NCBI GenBank assembly: GCA_049793155.1
Contig: JBARBN010000185.1
Coordinates: forward strand, 14,874-78,873
DNA: 64,000 bases
Reading direction: 5' to 3'
DNA from: JALNZF01 sp049793155
GTDB lineage: Bacteria; Nitrospirota; UBA9217
The notes under the pieces are model-generated. The model had not been told where the DNA came from. It saw only the letters and a list, made by a program, of their open reading frames with translations, and did no database searches. Every line of letters starts with the position of its first letter. The first letter of the stretch is position 1. Made by a program: the position numbers and the translations under genes. This document shows, piece by piece, positions 35,085 to 43,860 of the stretch.

Positions 35085-37124
35085 TTAATGTTTTACAGGA
35101 GCTGCATCTTCAATGATCTGTACGTAGGGGACCTTCTTGACTTCCCAGGAGTCCTTCTCCAGATTATACTTGGAGTTCACGAAGCACTTCCAGTTGGTGT
35201 CGTCGATCTTGTCGAAGTCGCCGCGATAGTAGTAGCCGGGATACCGGGACTCTTCACGGAACAGGATGTGACGGGCATGCGCCTCCACGGAGAGGATGCG
35301 GTGATAGTTTTCCCAGCAGCGCATCAGTTCGTGCAGGTTGCTTGCGGCCATCTTGGACGTGTCTTCCTTCAGCACCTGGAGCTTACTGAGGCCTGCATCG
35401 AGCATGGTCTTGGAGGTCATGTACCAGGTCGAGATGCCGCCAAAGTACTCGTCGGCGATCTTCTGCAGACGGGTCTGGAGCATCTTCGGCCTGATGTAAT
35501 TCGGGTTGATGAAGGGGTCCGTGGTCAGGGTCTTGTACTTCTCGTAGACCTCGAAGGGCAGATAGAGCTCTGCCGCCAGGTGATCGGCCGTCTCTTTGAT
35601 GGTCGGCTTGTAGCCCGGATTGTCAAGGATGAACGCGATTGCGCTCTTCGCCGCGATGCGGCCCTCGGCATGCGAACCCGAGGAGAACTTGTGGCCGGAT
35701 GCGCCGCAGATATCGCCGCACATGAAGAGGCCCTTCACCGTGGACATGCGGTTGTAGTTGCCCGCAGGCCACTTCTTGTTCCACTCTTCCGGCGCGCCGA
35801 GATCATCGGGACCGCAGCACCAGAAGCCCGCACAACCGGCATGCGAACCGAGGAGATAGGGCTCGGTCGGCATGATCTCGGATGGGACCTTGTCCGGCTC
35901 AACGTTCTGCGCAGCCCAAAGGCCGGCCTGGCCGATGGCCATGTCGAGGAAGTCTTCCCATGCCTCGGCCTCGAGGTGCTTCACCTTCTTTGCGCCCTCT
36001 TTATCGCCCAGCTTTTCCTTGAAGGTCTTGCTGATCACGGCCATTGCCTCGTCCGTCCTCATGAGGATCGGGCCTTTGCCCAGCTTCATGTCACGCATCA
36101 TCAGGTGGTTGCGGATTGCCGTGCCGAGGTTATCGACATACTTGCCGTATTTTGCCTTGGCCTCTGCCAGGGCTTCGGGGTTGAGACAATAGTCCTCGCC
36201 CAGGCTGTTGGTCGCCTTGGCTTTGAAGAACAGGAACCATGCGCCCACCGGGCCGTAGCCGTCCTTGAAGCGGGCGGGCACGAAGCGGTTTTCCATCATG
36301 GTGAGCTCTGCGCCGGCCTGCAGACCGAGGGCATAACCGGAGCCGGAGTTCCATACCGGATACCAGGCGCGACCCTGACCTTCCTGGGTCGACCGCGGAC
36401 GGAAAACGTTCACCGCGCCGCCGGCCGCCAGTACCATTGCCTTTGCCTTGAAGATGTAGATCTTGTTCTCACGAACGCTGAAACCGGCTGCCGCGGCAAC
36501 CCGGTTCGGCTCTTTCGCATCATCGTACAGCTTCACAATGAACACGCGCTCATAGTGGTTCGTCTTCTCACCGGTGGCTGCGCGGTTGGTCTCAAGGGCC
36601 TTCTTCGCGGCTTCCGCGACGATGACCTTGTAGGACTCGCCGTTTATCATGATCTGCCACTTGCCTGAGCGGACCGGCTTGCCGCCGTCCTTCAGCATGG
36701 TCTTTCCTGCTTCCTTTGCCTGGAAGCCGTCGAGGGAGAACCCGTCGTCGCCCATCTTCCAGATCGGGAGGCCCCACTCCTCGAACAGCTGCACGGAATC
36801 ATCAACAACGCGGCCGAGGTCATAGACCAGGTCCTCGCGGATGATGCCCATGAGGTCGTTTCTTACCATTTTGACATAGTCCACCGGATCGTTGTCACCC
36901 ATGTAGGTGTTGATCGCCGACAGACCCATGGCAACTGCGCCGGACCGATCGGTCGCGGCCTTGTCTACCATGATCATTTTGATCTTTTTCGGGTTTGCCC
37001 AGCGGGCGCCTTCGAACGCCGCACCGCAGCACGCCATACCGCCGCCGATGAGGAGGAGATCGGTCTCAATCTCTTCGATCGCAGGCTTCGCGCAGAACGA
37101 AAAATTACAGGTTTCTTTTTCCAT
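35085..37124 (-). CDS. aprA: Adenylylsulfate (APS) reductase subunit alpha
   Basis: FAD-containing catalytic subunit, 679 residues, reducing APS to sulfite and AMP in the cytoplasm. FAD motif TDLLLIGGGMACCGAAFEGAR; substrate-site segments GRAWYPVWNSGSGYALGLQAGAELTMMENRFVPARFKDGYG; GDICGASGHKFSSGSHAEGRIAAKSA; and the C-terminal AHARHILFREESRYPGYYYRGDF. Length and order (aprB then aprA, 14 bp apart) match sulfate reducers. Electrons come through AprB from QmoABC. Confidence 0.98.
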   Translation of the reverse strand: MEKETCNFSFCAKPAIEEIETDLLLIGGGMACCGAAFEGARWANPKKIKMIMVDKAATDRSGAVAMGLSAINTYMGDNDPVDYVKMVRNDLMGIIREDLVYDLGRVVDDSVQLFEEWGLPIWKMGDDGFSLDGFQAKEAGKTMLKDGGKPVRSGKWQIMINGESYKVIVAEAAKKALETNRAATGEKTNHYERVFIVKLYDDAKEPNRVAAAAGFSVRENKIYIFKAKAMVLAAGGAVNVFRPRSTQEGQGRAWYPVWNSGSGYALGLQAGAELTMMENRFVPARFKDGYGPVGAWFLFFKAKATNSLGEDYCLNPEALAEAKAKYGKYVDNLGTAIRNHLMMRDMKLGKGPILMRTDEAMAVISKTFKEKLGDKEGAKKVKHLEAEAWEDFLDMAIGQAGLWAAQNVEPDKVPSEIMPTEPYLLGSHAGCAGFWCCGPDDLGAPEEWNKKWPAGNYNRMSTVKGLFMCGDICGASGHKFSSGSHAEGRIAAKSAIAFILDNPGYKPTIKETADHLAAELYLPFEVYEKYKTLTTDPFINPNYIRPKMLQTRLQKIADEYFGGISTWYMTSKTMLDAGLSKLQVLKEDTSKMAASNLHELMRCWENYHRILSVEAHARHILFREESRYPGYYYRGDFDKIDDTNWKCFVNSKYNLEKDSWEVKKVPYVQIIEDAAPVKH

Positions 37125-37138
37125 TTGTCATATCCTCC

Positions 37139-37570
37139 TTATTTCTTGATTACCGGCATGGCCTTCGTGCTGGTGAAGAGGCCCGGTTGTTTGAGTTTTG
37201 CGTAATCGACCTCGGGTTTGCCCTTGAAGGGATCGACCGAACCTTCGACCGTGGTCCTGATCGGGAACTTGAAGCGCTTCAGGAGCCCGCTCCGGAACTT
37301 GATGGTCCACATGATGGAGTCTGTTCCCCGCATGGGGATGACGTTCGCGCCCAGGGGAGCGAAATCCTGGTAGGCCCTGATCTCGATCGCCTGCTGCGGG
37401 CAGATCTTGACGCAATTGTAGCACTCCCAGCACTGTTCTGGTTCCTGGTTGAACGCCTTCATGATATCCCTGTTCAGGGCCATGAGGTCGTTCGGGCAGA
37501 TATACTGGCAAGCAGTCTTATCCTGCGCCTTGCAGCCGTCACACTTCTCTGTTATTACATAACTTGGCAT
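37139..37570 (-). CDS. aprB: APS reductase subunit beta (ferredoxin-like)
   Basis: Iron-sulfur subunit with two 4Fe-4S clusters, 143 residues. Cys motifs: CDGCKAQDKTACQYICPNDL, with the long first spacing typical of AprB, and CWECYNCVKICPQQAIEI. The C-terminal tail (PGLFTSTKAMPVIKK) wraps around AprA in known structures. The gene is 60 bp after sat and 14 bp before aprA, so it is cotranscribed with both. Confidence 0.98.
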   Translation of the reverse strand: MPSYVITEKCDGCKAQDKTACQYICPNDLMALNRDIMKAFNQEPEQCWECYNCVKICPQQAIEIRAYQDFAPLGANVIPMRGTDSIMWTIKFRSGLLKRFKFPIRTTVEGSVDPFKGKPEVDYAKLKQPGLFTSTKAMPVIKK

Positions 37571-37631
37571 GTTTCTGAACCTCCTATCTATGGAATGTAG
37601 TTAAACTGCTGCTGCAGTTGTTGTTCCTTGA

Positions 37632-38870
37632 TTACTTAAGCGTATGGGTTCCCTCGGCGTGGCTGTGAAGCTTGATCTCAACCTTCGTGGTCAGGCCCGC
37701 GTAGTACTTCTTGAGGATCTCGAGCACTTCGGGGCGGCTGAAATGATCGGGAACGTTCTCTCCTTCGGAGAGCATCTTGCGGAGCTTGGTGCCGGACAGC
37801 ATGAGCCGGTCATCCTTGCCGTGGGGGCAGGTCCTCATGGAGGCCATGCCGTCGCACTTGAAGCAGTAGAACGTATGGTCGATCTTGAGGGGCTGGGTCT
37901 CGAGCGCGCCCTTCGGGATATCGTCGAAGATCTTCTGCGCGTCAAAGGGGCCGTAGTAGTCGCCCACGCCGGCATGGTCGCGGCCCACGATCAGGTGGCT
38001 GCAGCCGAAGTTCTGGCGGAACAGGGCGTGGAGCAGCGCCTCGCGAGGACCCGCATAGCGCATCTCCATGGGATAGCCGCACTGTATGGAAGAATCCTTC
38101 ACGAAGTACTTGTCCATGAGGGTGTTGATGGCGTCGGCGCGGACATCGGCCGGGATATCGCCTTCTTTGAGCTTGCCCAGGATCTGGTGGATCAGAACGC
38201 CGTCCATGGTCTCGATGGCAATCTTGGCGAGGTATTCGTGCGAGCGGTGCATGGGGTTCCGGGTCTGGAACGCAGCGATCGTGCTCCAGCCCTTGTCCTC
38301 GAACATCTTGCGCGTCTGCTTCGGCGTCATGTAAATGCCCTTGAACGTCTCGGGGAAATGGGCCTCGGAAAGGACCTTCACGGGACCGGCCAAGTTGACA
38401 TCAGGCTGTCCCATGACCTTCTGCACGCCCGGGTGACCGGCAACATCGTTGGTGCGGAAGATCTGTTTGCACTCATGTTCCTTGTCGGACTTGGACATGG
38501 CGTACTTCTCGGCCACCTTCATGGTGGCCATGATCGTGCCCGACTCCTCGTCCACAAGGGTGATCTCTTCGTTCTTCTTGAGCGAATCGGAGAACTCCGT
38601 GGAAGCCGAGAGCGTCACCGGGACCGGCCAGAACGTGCCGTCCGCCATTTTGAACTTGTCGCAGACACCCTTCCAGTCTTTCCTGGTCATGAAACCCGTG
38701 AGCGGGGTGAATGCGCCGATGCCCATCATCACGAGGTCTGCGGTCTCGCGGGATGAGATCTTGAGCTGCTTCAGGGCCTTGGCCTTCTTCAGTTCTTTCT
38801 GAAGGGCCGCCCCTTCCAGAAGAAGCGGCATGAGCTTCTTCTTTTTTCCGTGAGGCTTTACCAGTGCCAT
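37632..38870 (-). CDS. sat: ATP sulfurylase (sulfate adenylyltransferase)
   Basis: Activates sulfate with ATP to APS and PPi; 412 residues, the monofunctional type of dissimilatory organisms. The active-site loop FQTRNPMHRSHEYLAKIA with the QxRN and HxxH motifs is intact, as is SHLIVGRDHAGVGDYYGPFDA, and a zinc-type Cys cluster CFKCDGMASMRTCPHGKD. The PPi product is removed by the pyrophosphatase HppA. Upstream is adk (74 bp), downstream aprB. Confidence 0.98.
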   Translation of the reverse strand: MALVKPHGKKKKLMPLLLEGAALQKELKKAKALKQLKISSRETADLVMMGIGAFTPLTGFMTRKDWKGVCDKFKMADGTFWPVPVTLSASTEFSDSLKKNEEITLVDEESGTIMATMKVAEKYAMSKSDKEHECKQIFRTNDVAGHPGVQKVMGQPDVNLAGPVKVLSEAHFPETFKGIYMTPKQTRKMFEDKGWSTIAAFQTRNPMHRSHEYLAKIAIETMDGVLIHQILGKLKEGDIPADVRADAINTLMDKYFVKDSSIQCGYPMEMRYAGPREALLHALFRQNFGCSHLIVGRDHAGVGDYYGPFDAQKIFDDIPKGALETQPLKIDHTFYCFKCDGMASMRTCPHGKDDRLMLSGTKLRKMLSEGENVPDHFSRPEVLEILKKYYAGLTTKVEIKLHSHAEGTHTLK

Positions 38871-38944
38871 AGTTGTTTCCTCCTTGTTAGATTTTAAATA
38901 GGTCTGATCGGTCCGATCAGTCGTATCGGACCGATGATGATCCT

Positions 38945-39592
38945 TTATCCGAGGACTGCCACCACCTTGTTGAAAATATCGCTAATGCTGCCCGTGCCCA
39001 TGATGGTCTTCATGATATTTTTCTTTGAGTAGTAATCGATGAGCGGCGCGGTCTGCTTCGTATACACCTCAAGCCGCTTCTTGATGGTCTCTTCCTTGTC
39101 GTCGTCGCGCTGAAACAAAGCGCCGCCGCACTTGTCGCAGACTCCTTCTTTTTTCGGGGGGGAGAAATAGATATTGTACATCTGCTGGCAGGATTTGCAG
39201 GTCCGCCGGCCGGTGAGGCGCTTGAGGAGGTCGTTCATGTCCACGTCGATGTTGAGGGCAGCGGTGAGCGGCATGCCCATGCCGGTGAGGATCTTGTCGA
39301 GGGCCTCGGCCTGGGCTGTATTGCGCGGGAACCCGTCGAGGATAAAACCGGCCTTGCAGTCGGGCTGTTTGATGCGCTCCTCGACGAGACCGAGCACGAT
39401 CTTGTCCGACACGAGCCCTCCCGAATCCATGATCACCTTGGCTTCCTTGCCGAGCGCCGTGCCATCCGCAACAGCCTTGCGAAGGATGTCACCCGTGGAG
39501 ATCTGCGGGATCTTATATTTTTCGATCAGCATCTTCGCCTGTGTACCTTTACCGGCGCCGGGAGCACCGAGCAGCACAACTCTCTTGGCCAT
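38945..39592 (-). CDS. adk: Adenylate kinase
   Basis: Interconverts ATP + AMP and 2 ADP; 215 residues. P-loop LLGAPGAGKGTQAKML; LDGFPRNTAQAEAL; LTGRRTCKSCQQMYNIYF; a zinc-binding LID with four cysteines (CKSC...CDKC). Placed first in the sat-apr operon, it disposes of AMP released by APS reductase, a recurring association in sulfate reducers. A GGAGG site precedes the ATG. Confidence 0.97.
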   Translation of the reverse strand: MAKRVVLLGAPGAGKGTQAKMLIEKYKIPQISTGDILRKAVADGTALGKEAKVIMDSGGLVSDKIVLGLVEERIKQPDCKAGFILDGFPRNTAQAEALDKILTGMGMPLTAALNIDVDMNDLLKRLTGRRTCKSCQQMYNIYFSPPKKEGVCDKCGGALFQRDDDKEETIKKRLEVYTKQTAPLIDYYSKKNIMKTIMGTGSISDIFNKVVAVLG

Positions 39593-39684
39593 GGTGAATG
39601 GAACCTCCGTGATTAAAGATTCGTGTTAGTCAAAATAAAGATAGAAGGCGCAATAAGCCCTTCAGAGGATTTAAACAGGAGCAT

Positions 39685-39713
39685 ATAATCGTTGAAATCG
39701 ATTTGTTTTTCAA
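39685..39713 (-). promoter_or_regulatory. Candidate promoter of the adk-sat-aprBA operon
   Basis: Minus strand TTGAAA (39708-39713), 17-bp spacer, GATTAT (39685-39690). The spacer carries the palindrome AAATCGATTT (39695-39704), a possible operator. The surrounding 39593-39745 is strongly AT-rich compared with the genes. Confidence 0.4.
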
Positions 39714-39745
39714 GTTAATAATAATAATTTCAATATTAGTTTTGT

Positions 39746-40354
39746 TTATAAAAGGCGAAGGGAATGAAGGGAAGTGGCAAGTTTTTCAAGTGCTTTGCCC
39801 CTGTGACTGAGCCGGTCCTTCTCGATACCGGACATCTCGGCAAAAGTGGTTTTGTAACCCTTTGGAATGAATACCGGGTCGTAACCGAATCCTGTTTTAC
39901 CCTTCGGCTCGTGTCCTATGCGACCTTCGGCATATCCGAAAAAAGTCTTGATCGATCCGTCGGGGAAAACGAGGGCCACGCAGCAGACGAAGCGGGCGCC
40001 CCGCTTCTCGTCCGGGATATTCTTGAGTTCGAAGAGGAGCTTTTCGTAATTCCTGACATCATTGCCGCCGGCATTGCCGGCATACCGGGCCGAGTACACT
40101 CCAGGCGCACCGCCAAGGGCATCTACCTCGAGCCCTGAATCATCGGCAAGTGCGGGCTTGCCGGTGCATTTGCAGACCTCGACCGCTTTCTTAATCGCGT
40201 TCCCTTCAAAGGTATCCTTGTCCTCGACTGTTTCGGGGCAGTCCGGGAAATTGTCGAGAGAAAGAATAGTTATCGGCAGATCAGTGGTGATCCTTTTGAT
40301 CTCTTCGATCTTCTTTTTATTCCGAGTGGCGAGAACGATTTCCATTTTTTTCAT
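39746..40354 (-). CDS. rdgB: Non-canonical purine NTP pyrophosphatase (RdgB/HAM1)
   Basis: House-cleaning enzyme hydrolysing ITP, XTP and dITP; 202 residues. IVLATRNKKKIEEIKRI at the N-terminus, DTFEGNAIKKA, ALADDSGLEVDALGGAPGVYSARYAG and GKTGFGYDPVFIPKGY are the family motifs, all intact. It lies upstream of adk on the same strand but separated by the AT-rich promoter region. Confidence 0.97.
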   Translation of the reverse strand: MKKMEIVLATRNKKKIEEIKRITTDLPITILSLDNFPDCPETVEDKDTFEGNAIKKAVEVCKCTGKPALADDSGLEVDALGGAPGVYSARYAGNAGGNDVRNYEKLLFELKNIPDEKRGARFVCCVALVFPDGSIKTFFGYAEGRIGHEPKGKTGFGYDPVFIPKGYKTTFAEMSGIEKDRLSHRGKALEKLATSLHSLRLL

Positions 40355-40402
40355 CCTCTCCTCGCGGAAGGCCGGATCATTTTTTCGTGAGCGTTCCGGG
40401 TC

Positions 40403-41212
40403 TCAGTCCCGTGAATGATTCTGAGTCGGGATGTGAGGATCGAACATCTCATCACTGATGAGTGCATTAAAAAGGTAACCATCGATGATCGTTTCGCTGA
40501 TCCTGGTCCCTCCGGCATAATTGACGATCCTGAAGGGAACGAGCACCCCTTCGAAAAATCTGAAATCGCTGAACTCGGCGCTCAGGTTCGTCGACCCTTC
40601 TCCCATTGAAAAACTGCCGAGTGTTTTCACGATCCGGTAAGTCGCTTCGTTCACGAAAACGTCCATACTGTTTCCCGCGCGGTCCGTGCATCGAAGAACG
40701 CGAACCGTGGCATGAGCCGGGGATTCGCGTCCCAGCTCCCTCACGGCAAAGGAATCGTCGAGCAGCGCAAAGGGCATGCTCAACTCATTGTACTGGTATA
40801 CCATGGCGAGATAGCCGGGCCCGCTCACTTCCTCCATCTTTCCGTCGACGCCGCGGAAAACCCTGCCCCCGTTCAGGATGCGCGTTTCCCGGGACCGAGC
40901 GTATAGGATGTCCACGAACAGTTTGCCGTCCCTGCGCAGAGCGCGCCGGTACACGCCATGATCTCCCCTGACCAGCGCGGTTATGCTGCCCTCTGCCGCT
41001 ATCGAACTGATCTGCGAGAGGCGCTCTCTCCCGCCGTAGGCGTCGAAGATTTTATCCCTAAGATCCCCCGCTTGCGGCGACGCATGCAGGCTGCATGATA
41101 CGAGCGGGAAAAGGAGCACCCCGAGGAGCACCATTTTTTTGAGTGTGCTCCTGGTTGAGAAGCAATGAGGTCTTTTTGGCCGGATGACGATGCCATTGCA
41201 CGATACGGTCAT
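40403..41212 (-). CDS. Predicted lipoprotein, LolA-like fold possible
   Basis: A 269-residue protein using the ATG at 41210-41212, behind GAGGGAG; the frame continues to a TTG at 41227. A hydrophobic stretch MVLLGVLLFPLVSCSLHA at about residues 27-44 looks like a lipoprotein signal preceded by a long basic region; a start at its Met (41134) is possible. The mature protein (DKIFDAYGGRERLSQISSIAAEGSI, then ILNGGRVFRGVDGKMEEV, then RIVKTLGSF) resembles beta-rich LolA/outer-membrane lipoprotein-sorting relatives. No firm family. Confidence 0.65.
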   Translation of the reverse strand: MTVSCNGIVIRPKRPHCFSTRSTLKKMVLLGVLLFPLVSCSLHASPQAGDLRDKIFDAYGGRERLSQISSIAAEGSITALVRGDHGVYRRALRRDGKLFVDILYARSRETRILNGGRVFRGVDGKMEEVSGPGYLAMVYQYNELSMPFALLDDSFAVRELGRESPAHATVRVLRCTDRAGNSMDVFVNEATYRIVKTLGSFSMGEGSTNLSAEFSDFRFFEGVLVPFRIVNYAGGTRISETIIDGYLFNALISDEMFDPHIPTQNHSRD

Positions 41213-41236
41213 TGCTCCCTCTTTCAACCGAGATGA

Positions 41237-41513
41237 TCACTTCACATCGGCTTTTCTGAAGCTTCTGTACAGAGAAGATCATAGACGATTTTGAGGCCTC
41301 CCGCAACAAGAAAAGGAGCGGCCAGGAGTGCGGGATACGCGAGAAATGCCCCGCTCAAGGCAGGCGAGTTCGCTGCGCCATTAGAGCGTGCAATACCAGT
41401 CACCCCCGAGGCAGGGTGCGCTCATCATGATCAACCACCGCCATGGTGGAGGATTGGCGGGCGGCACGTCCATCTGGGATATGCTGAAACGGAGAAGGAG
41501 CACGGTTATGAAA
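41237..41513 (-). pseudogene. Truncated duplicate of the downstream MFS transporter gene
   Basis: This stretch resembles the last 270 or so bases of the MFS gene at 43861-45069: shared runs include AGATCATAGACGAT, AGAGCGTGCAAT, CAACCACCGCCATGGTG and CCATCTGGGATATGCTGAAA. It keeps the stop-codon end (...RKADVK) but has small indels and no 5' part, so it cannot make a transporter. It lies about 2.6 kb from the intact copy in the same orientation. The remaining 41514-41610 shows nothing recognisable. Confidence 0.8.
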
Positions 41514-41610
41514 AAAACTGCAGGGCTTTGCAACAAGGGCGATGCGGGCGGCAATACAGAAGAAGACGTTAAGCTTCAGAAAAACAAGGGACAGTATCTT
41601 TCTCCTTGAG

Positions 41611-42189
41611 TTAAAGGTTTTTCATCTGGGCAGCGGTCGTATTGATGGCTTTCATAATGCGTGCATTGTTCGGATCAAATACGAGGATGCTTTTCCAGAT
41701 GGAAATCGCCTCGGTAAGATTACCCTTTCTGTATTCGGCAAGCGCGCGTTGTGAAAGATGAGAACGGCAATCCCTCAATCGTGCTTGGAGAAATCCCTTG
41801 TCAAGCGACAGTTCCCGGAAGAGTTCCCGGCAGGAGGATTTGTTTTTCAGTAAGACATGATATGCCCGTCCTGATGAGGCGAAATCCTCTCTGCTGAAAA
41901 GATCGTCGGCTGCATGCTGAAGATCCTTTATGGTTTTGTCATAGTTCGTGAAGAGCGTCTGGTCGGCGGGATATTTACGGCAGGCATCGGCATAGACATC
42001 CAACGCGCTATTATAATCACCCTGGACGATATCCTGTTCGGATTCCATGCGTGTTCGGTCGATTTCCAGGCGTGCTCGATGGGCCATCGCATTGTCGATC
42101 GCTGCTTTTTTCTGCGGCATGCAGGAGGGGAATACCAGAAATATCAGAACCGCGAGGACCGTTATTCTTTTCCAGCAAAGAAGCTGCAT
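41611..42189 (-). CDS. TPR-type predicted lipoprotein
   Basis: A 192-residue protein with a lipoprotein signal (LAVLIFLVFPSC, Cys23) and helical repeats: EQDIVQGDYNSALDVYADACRKYPAD and LAEYRKGNLTEAISIWKSILVFDPNN read as tetratricopeptide repeats. It begins 3 bp after the stop of the HD-GYP protein and is probably cotranscribed, suggesting an envelope partner for that sensor. Confidence 0.75.
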   Translation of the reverse strand: MQLLCWKRITVLAVLIFLVFPSCMPQKKAAIDNAMAHRARLEIDRTRMESEQDIVQGDYNSALDVYADACRKYPADQTLFTNYDKTIKDLQHAADDLFSREDFASSGRAYHVLLKNKSSCRELFRELSLDKGFLQARLRDCRSHLSQRALAEYRKGNLTEAISIWKSILVFDPNNARIMKAINTTAAQMKNL

Positions 42190-42192
42190 GCT

Positions 42193-43566
42193 CTACCCCC
42201 GCACCTCTTGCAATTCCTCGACAATCCGCTTATCCATGATCCTCGTGAAGACCTTCACGAGGTCGGGATTAAATTGCTTGCCAGCGCACTTCATGAGCTC
42301 CTCCAGGGTCCCCATTTCAGAGATGGCGTCGCGATAGGGTCTGTTCGACGTCATCGCGTCGTAGGTGTCAGTTATGGCGATGATGGCGGCAAACAGGGGA
42401 ATCTCATCTCCCTTCAGTCCATCGGGATATCCTTTGCCGTTAAACCACTCGTGGTGATGCCTGACCGGTGGTATGTATTTTTGCAGCGACGGTGCTTTAC
42501 TGAGAATAGCAGCCCCGTATTCGGTATGGCGCATCATTTCCTTGTACTCCAAGACATTCAGTTTGTCTCTTTTCCGGAGGATCGAGTCCGGCGTTTTGAT
42601 CTTTCCAATATCATGGAACAGGCACGAGACCTCGAGTTCCTCCAGCGAAACGTTGTTCAGGCCGGTTTCCCTCCCGAGTTGAAGGGAAAGCTTCGAAACC
42701 CTCATTGAGTGCCCGTGGGTATAGGGGTCTCTTGCATCGATCGCTGCGGCGAGCACTCTCACCGTGGAGACATAAGAGTCCTCCAGATCTTTGGCGTATT
42801 TGTGAAGCCTGCCGCTCTGTTCGTCTATGACTACCATCATTTCATTGAAGCTTGCAGTCAATCTCCCGAACTCGTCCTGCGAGTAGATTTTGAGCCGCCG
42901 ATTTTTTTTCCCCTCCTTGAGGTCATCCATGCCATCGGAAAGCTCTTGAATCGGCTTAGTCAAAAACGAGGAAAGGAACACGCTGCCGGCAATGCCCAAC
43001 AGGAGAATTCCCGTAAAGATTACCATGATCTTTTTTCGCGCCGCATGCTGGGCATCCCGCAGCGCCGATTTGTTCATGCTGAGGATGACCGAACCCTTCC
43101 GCTTATTGAAAACGACAATAGGGCTTACGATTTCAAAACCGGCATCAGACGAACTCATTGATTCCTTTACCGTGGTTCCGTCATCGTCTTGCAGGAGTAA
43201 TTGCCCCTGAGAGGACGACAATATCTTTCCGGCCCTGGCTACATCGCTGTGCGCTATGATTTTCATATTGGGACCCACGATCGCTACCGACTCTATATCA
43301 CGATTTGACTCGCGCATCTTGAAAACCATATTGTCAAGACCGAGGAAGTCCTTCGAGAGCAGACTGTAACCCGCAGATGCCGCGGCACTTTTCGAAAGCG
43401 CTTCGGATTTTTTGAGTACCTCATTGAGGAGATGATGATTCATGATCGTGAGGGTGGTCGTGTAGAATGCAACAGCGGAGATAATGAGCAGGAAGAGCAC
43501 CATGCCGGTAATTTTGACTCTGATGTTGTTAAATTTGGTGAGCATAGCGATACGCGATATTCTCAT
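42193..43566 (-). CDS. Membrane sensor with HAMP and HD-GYP (c-di-GMP phosphodiesterase)
   Basis: A 457-residue protein: membrane helix near 18-40, periplasmic sensor of about 140 residues, second helix near 180-203, HAMP, short coiled coil, HD-GYP. The metal ligands are intact (YTHGHSMRVSKLS, CLFHDIGKIKTPD, HTEYGAAIL, PPVRHHHEWFNGKGYPDGLKGDEI), so it should degrade c-di-GMP. A good promoter lies upstream. The first Met (43566) lacks a ribosome site; Met8 is an alternative. Confidence 0.92.
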   Translation of the reverse strand: MRISRIAMLTKFNNIRVKITGMVLFLLIISAVAFYTTTLTIMNHHLLNEVLKKSEALSKSAAASAGYSLLSKDFLGLDNMVFKMRESNRDIESVAIVGPNMKIIAHSDVARAGKILSSSQGQLLLQDDDGTTVKESMSSSDAGFEIVSPIVVFNKRKGSVILSMNKSALRDAQHAARKKIMVIFTGILLLGIAGSVFLSSFLTKPIQELSDGMDDLKEGKKNRRLKIYSQDEFGRLTASFNEMMVVIDEQSGRLHKYAKDLEDSYVSTVRVLAAAIDARDPYTHGHSMRVSKLSLQLGRETGLNNVSLEELEVSCLFHDIGKIKTPDSILRKRDKLNVLEYKEMMRHTEYGAAILSKAPSLQKYIPPVRHHHEWFNGKGYPDGLKGDEIPLFAAIIAITDTYDAMTSNRPYRDAISEMGTLEELMKCAGKQFNPDLVKVFTRIMDKRIVEELQEVRG

Positions 43567-43625
43567 TAACGTGAACGACTATCAATGCAACACCGGGCGC
43601 AGACCAAACAACAGATACGGCTAAA

Positions 43626-43654
43626 AGTATACCGTAAATTATATGTTTTGGCAA
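43626..43654 (-). promoter_or_regulatory. Sigma70-type promoter of the HD-GYP gene
   Basis: Minus strand TTGCCA (43649-43654), 17-bp spacer, TATACT (43626-43631). The rest of the 294-bp gap 43567-43860 is AT-rich and shows no gene. Confidence 0.65.
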
Positions 43655-43860
43655 GATAAAACTGTTATAAAATATATTTTTTCAAACAATTCAATCCTGT
43701 ATGATTTTACCCCCTGCTTCTTGTTTTTCGCATCTGCTATTCAGTCAGCCGTGAATATACCGCATGATCTGCGACTTTTTCGATAGGCTCAATTTTTTGA
43801 GTCATTGTCATTGACGATCAAAATAGCGCCTCTATACAGCGGTGAATGCCGCCCCCATCC

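Noticed and set aside
35088..36668. 526-codon plus-strand open frame opposite aprA
   Set aside because: aprA is complete and conserved; the frame is a codon-bias artefact.
41291..41572. 93-codon plus-strand frame in the rdgB-HD-GYP interval
   Set aside because: It lies antisense over the MFS gene remnant and has no coding character of its own.
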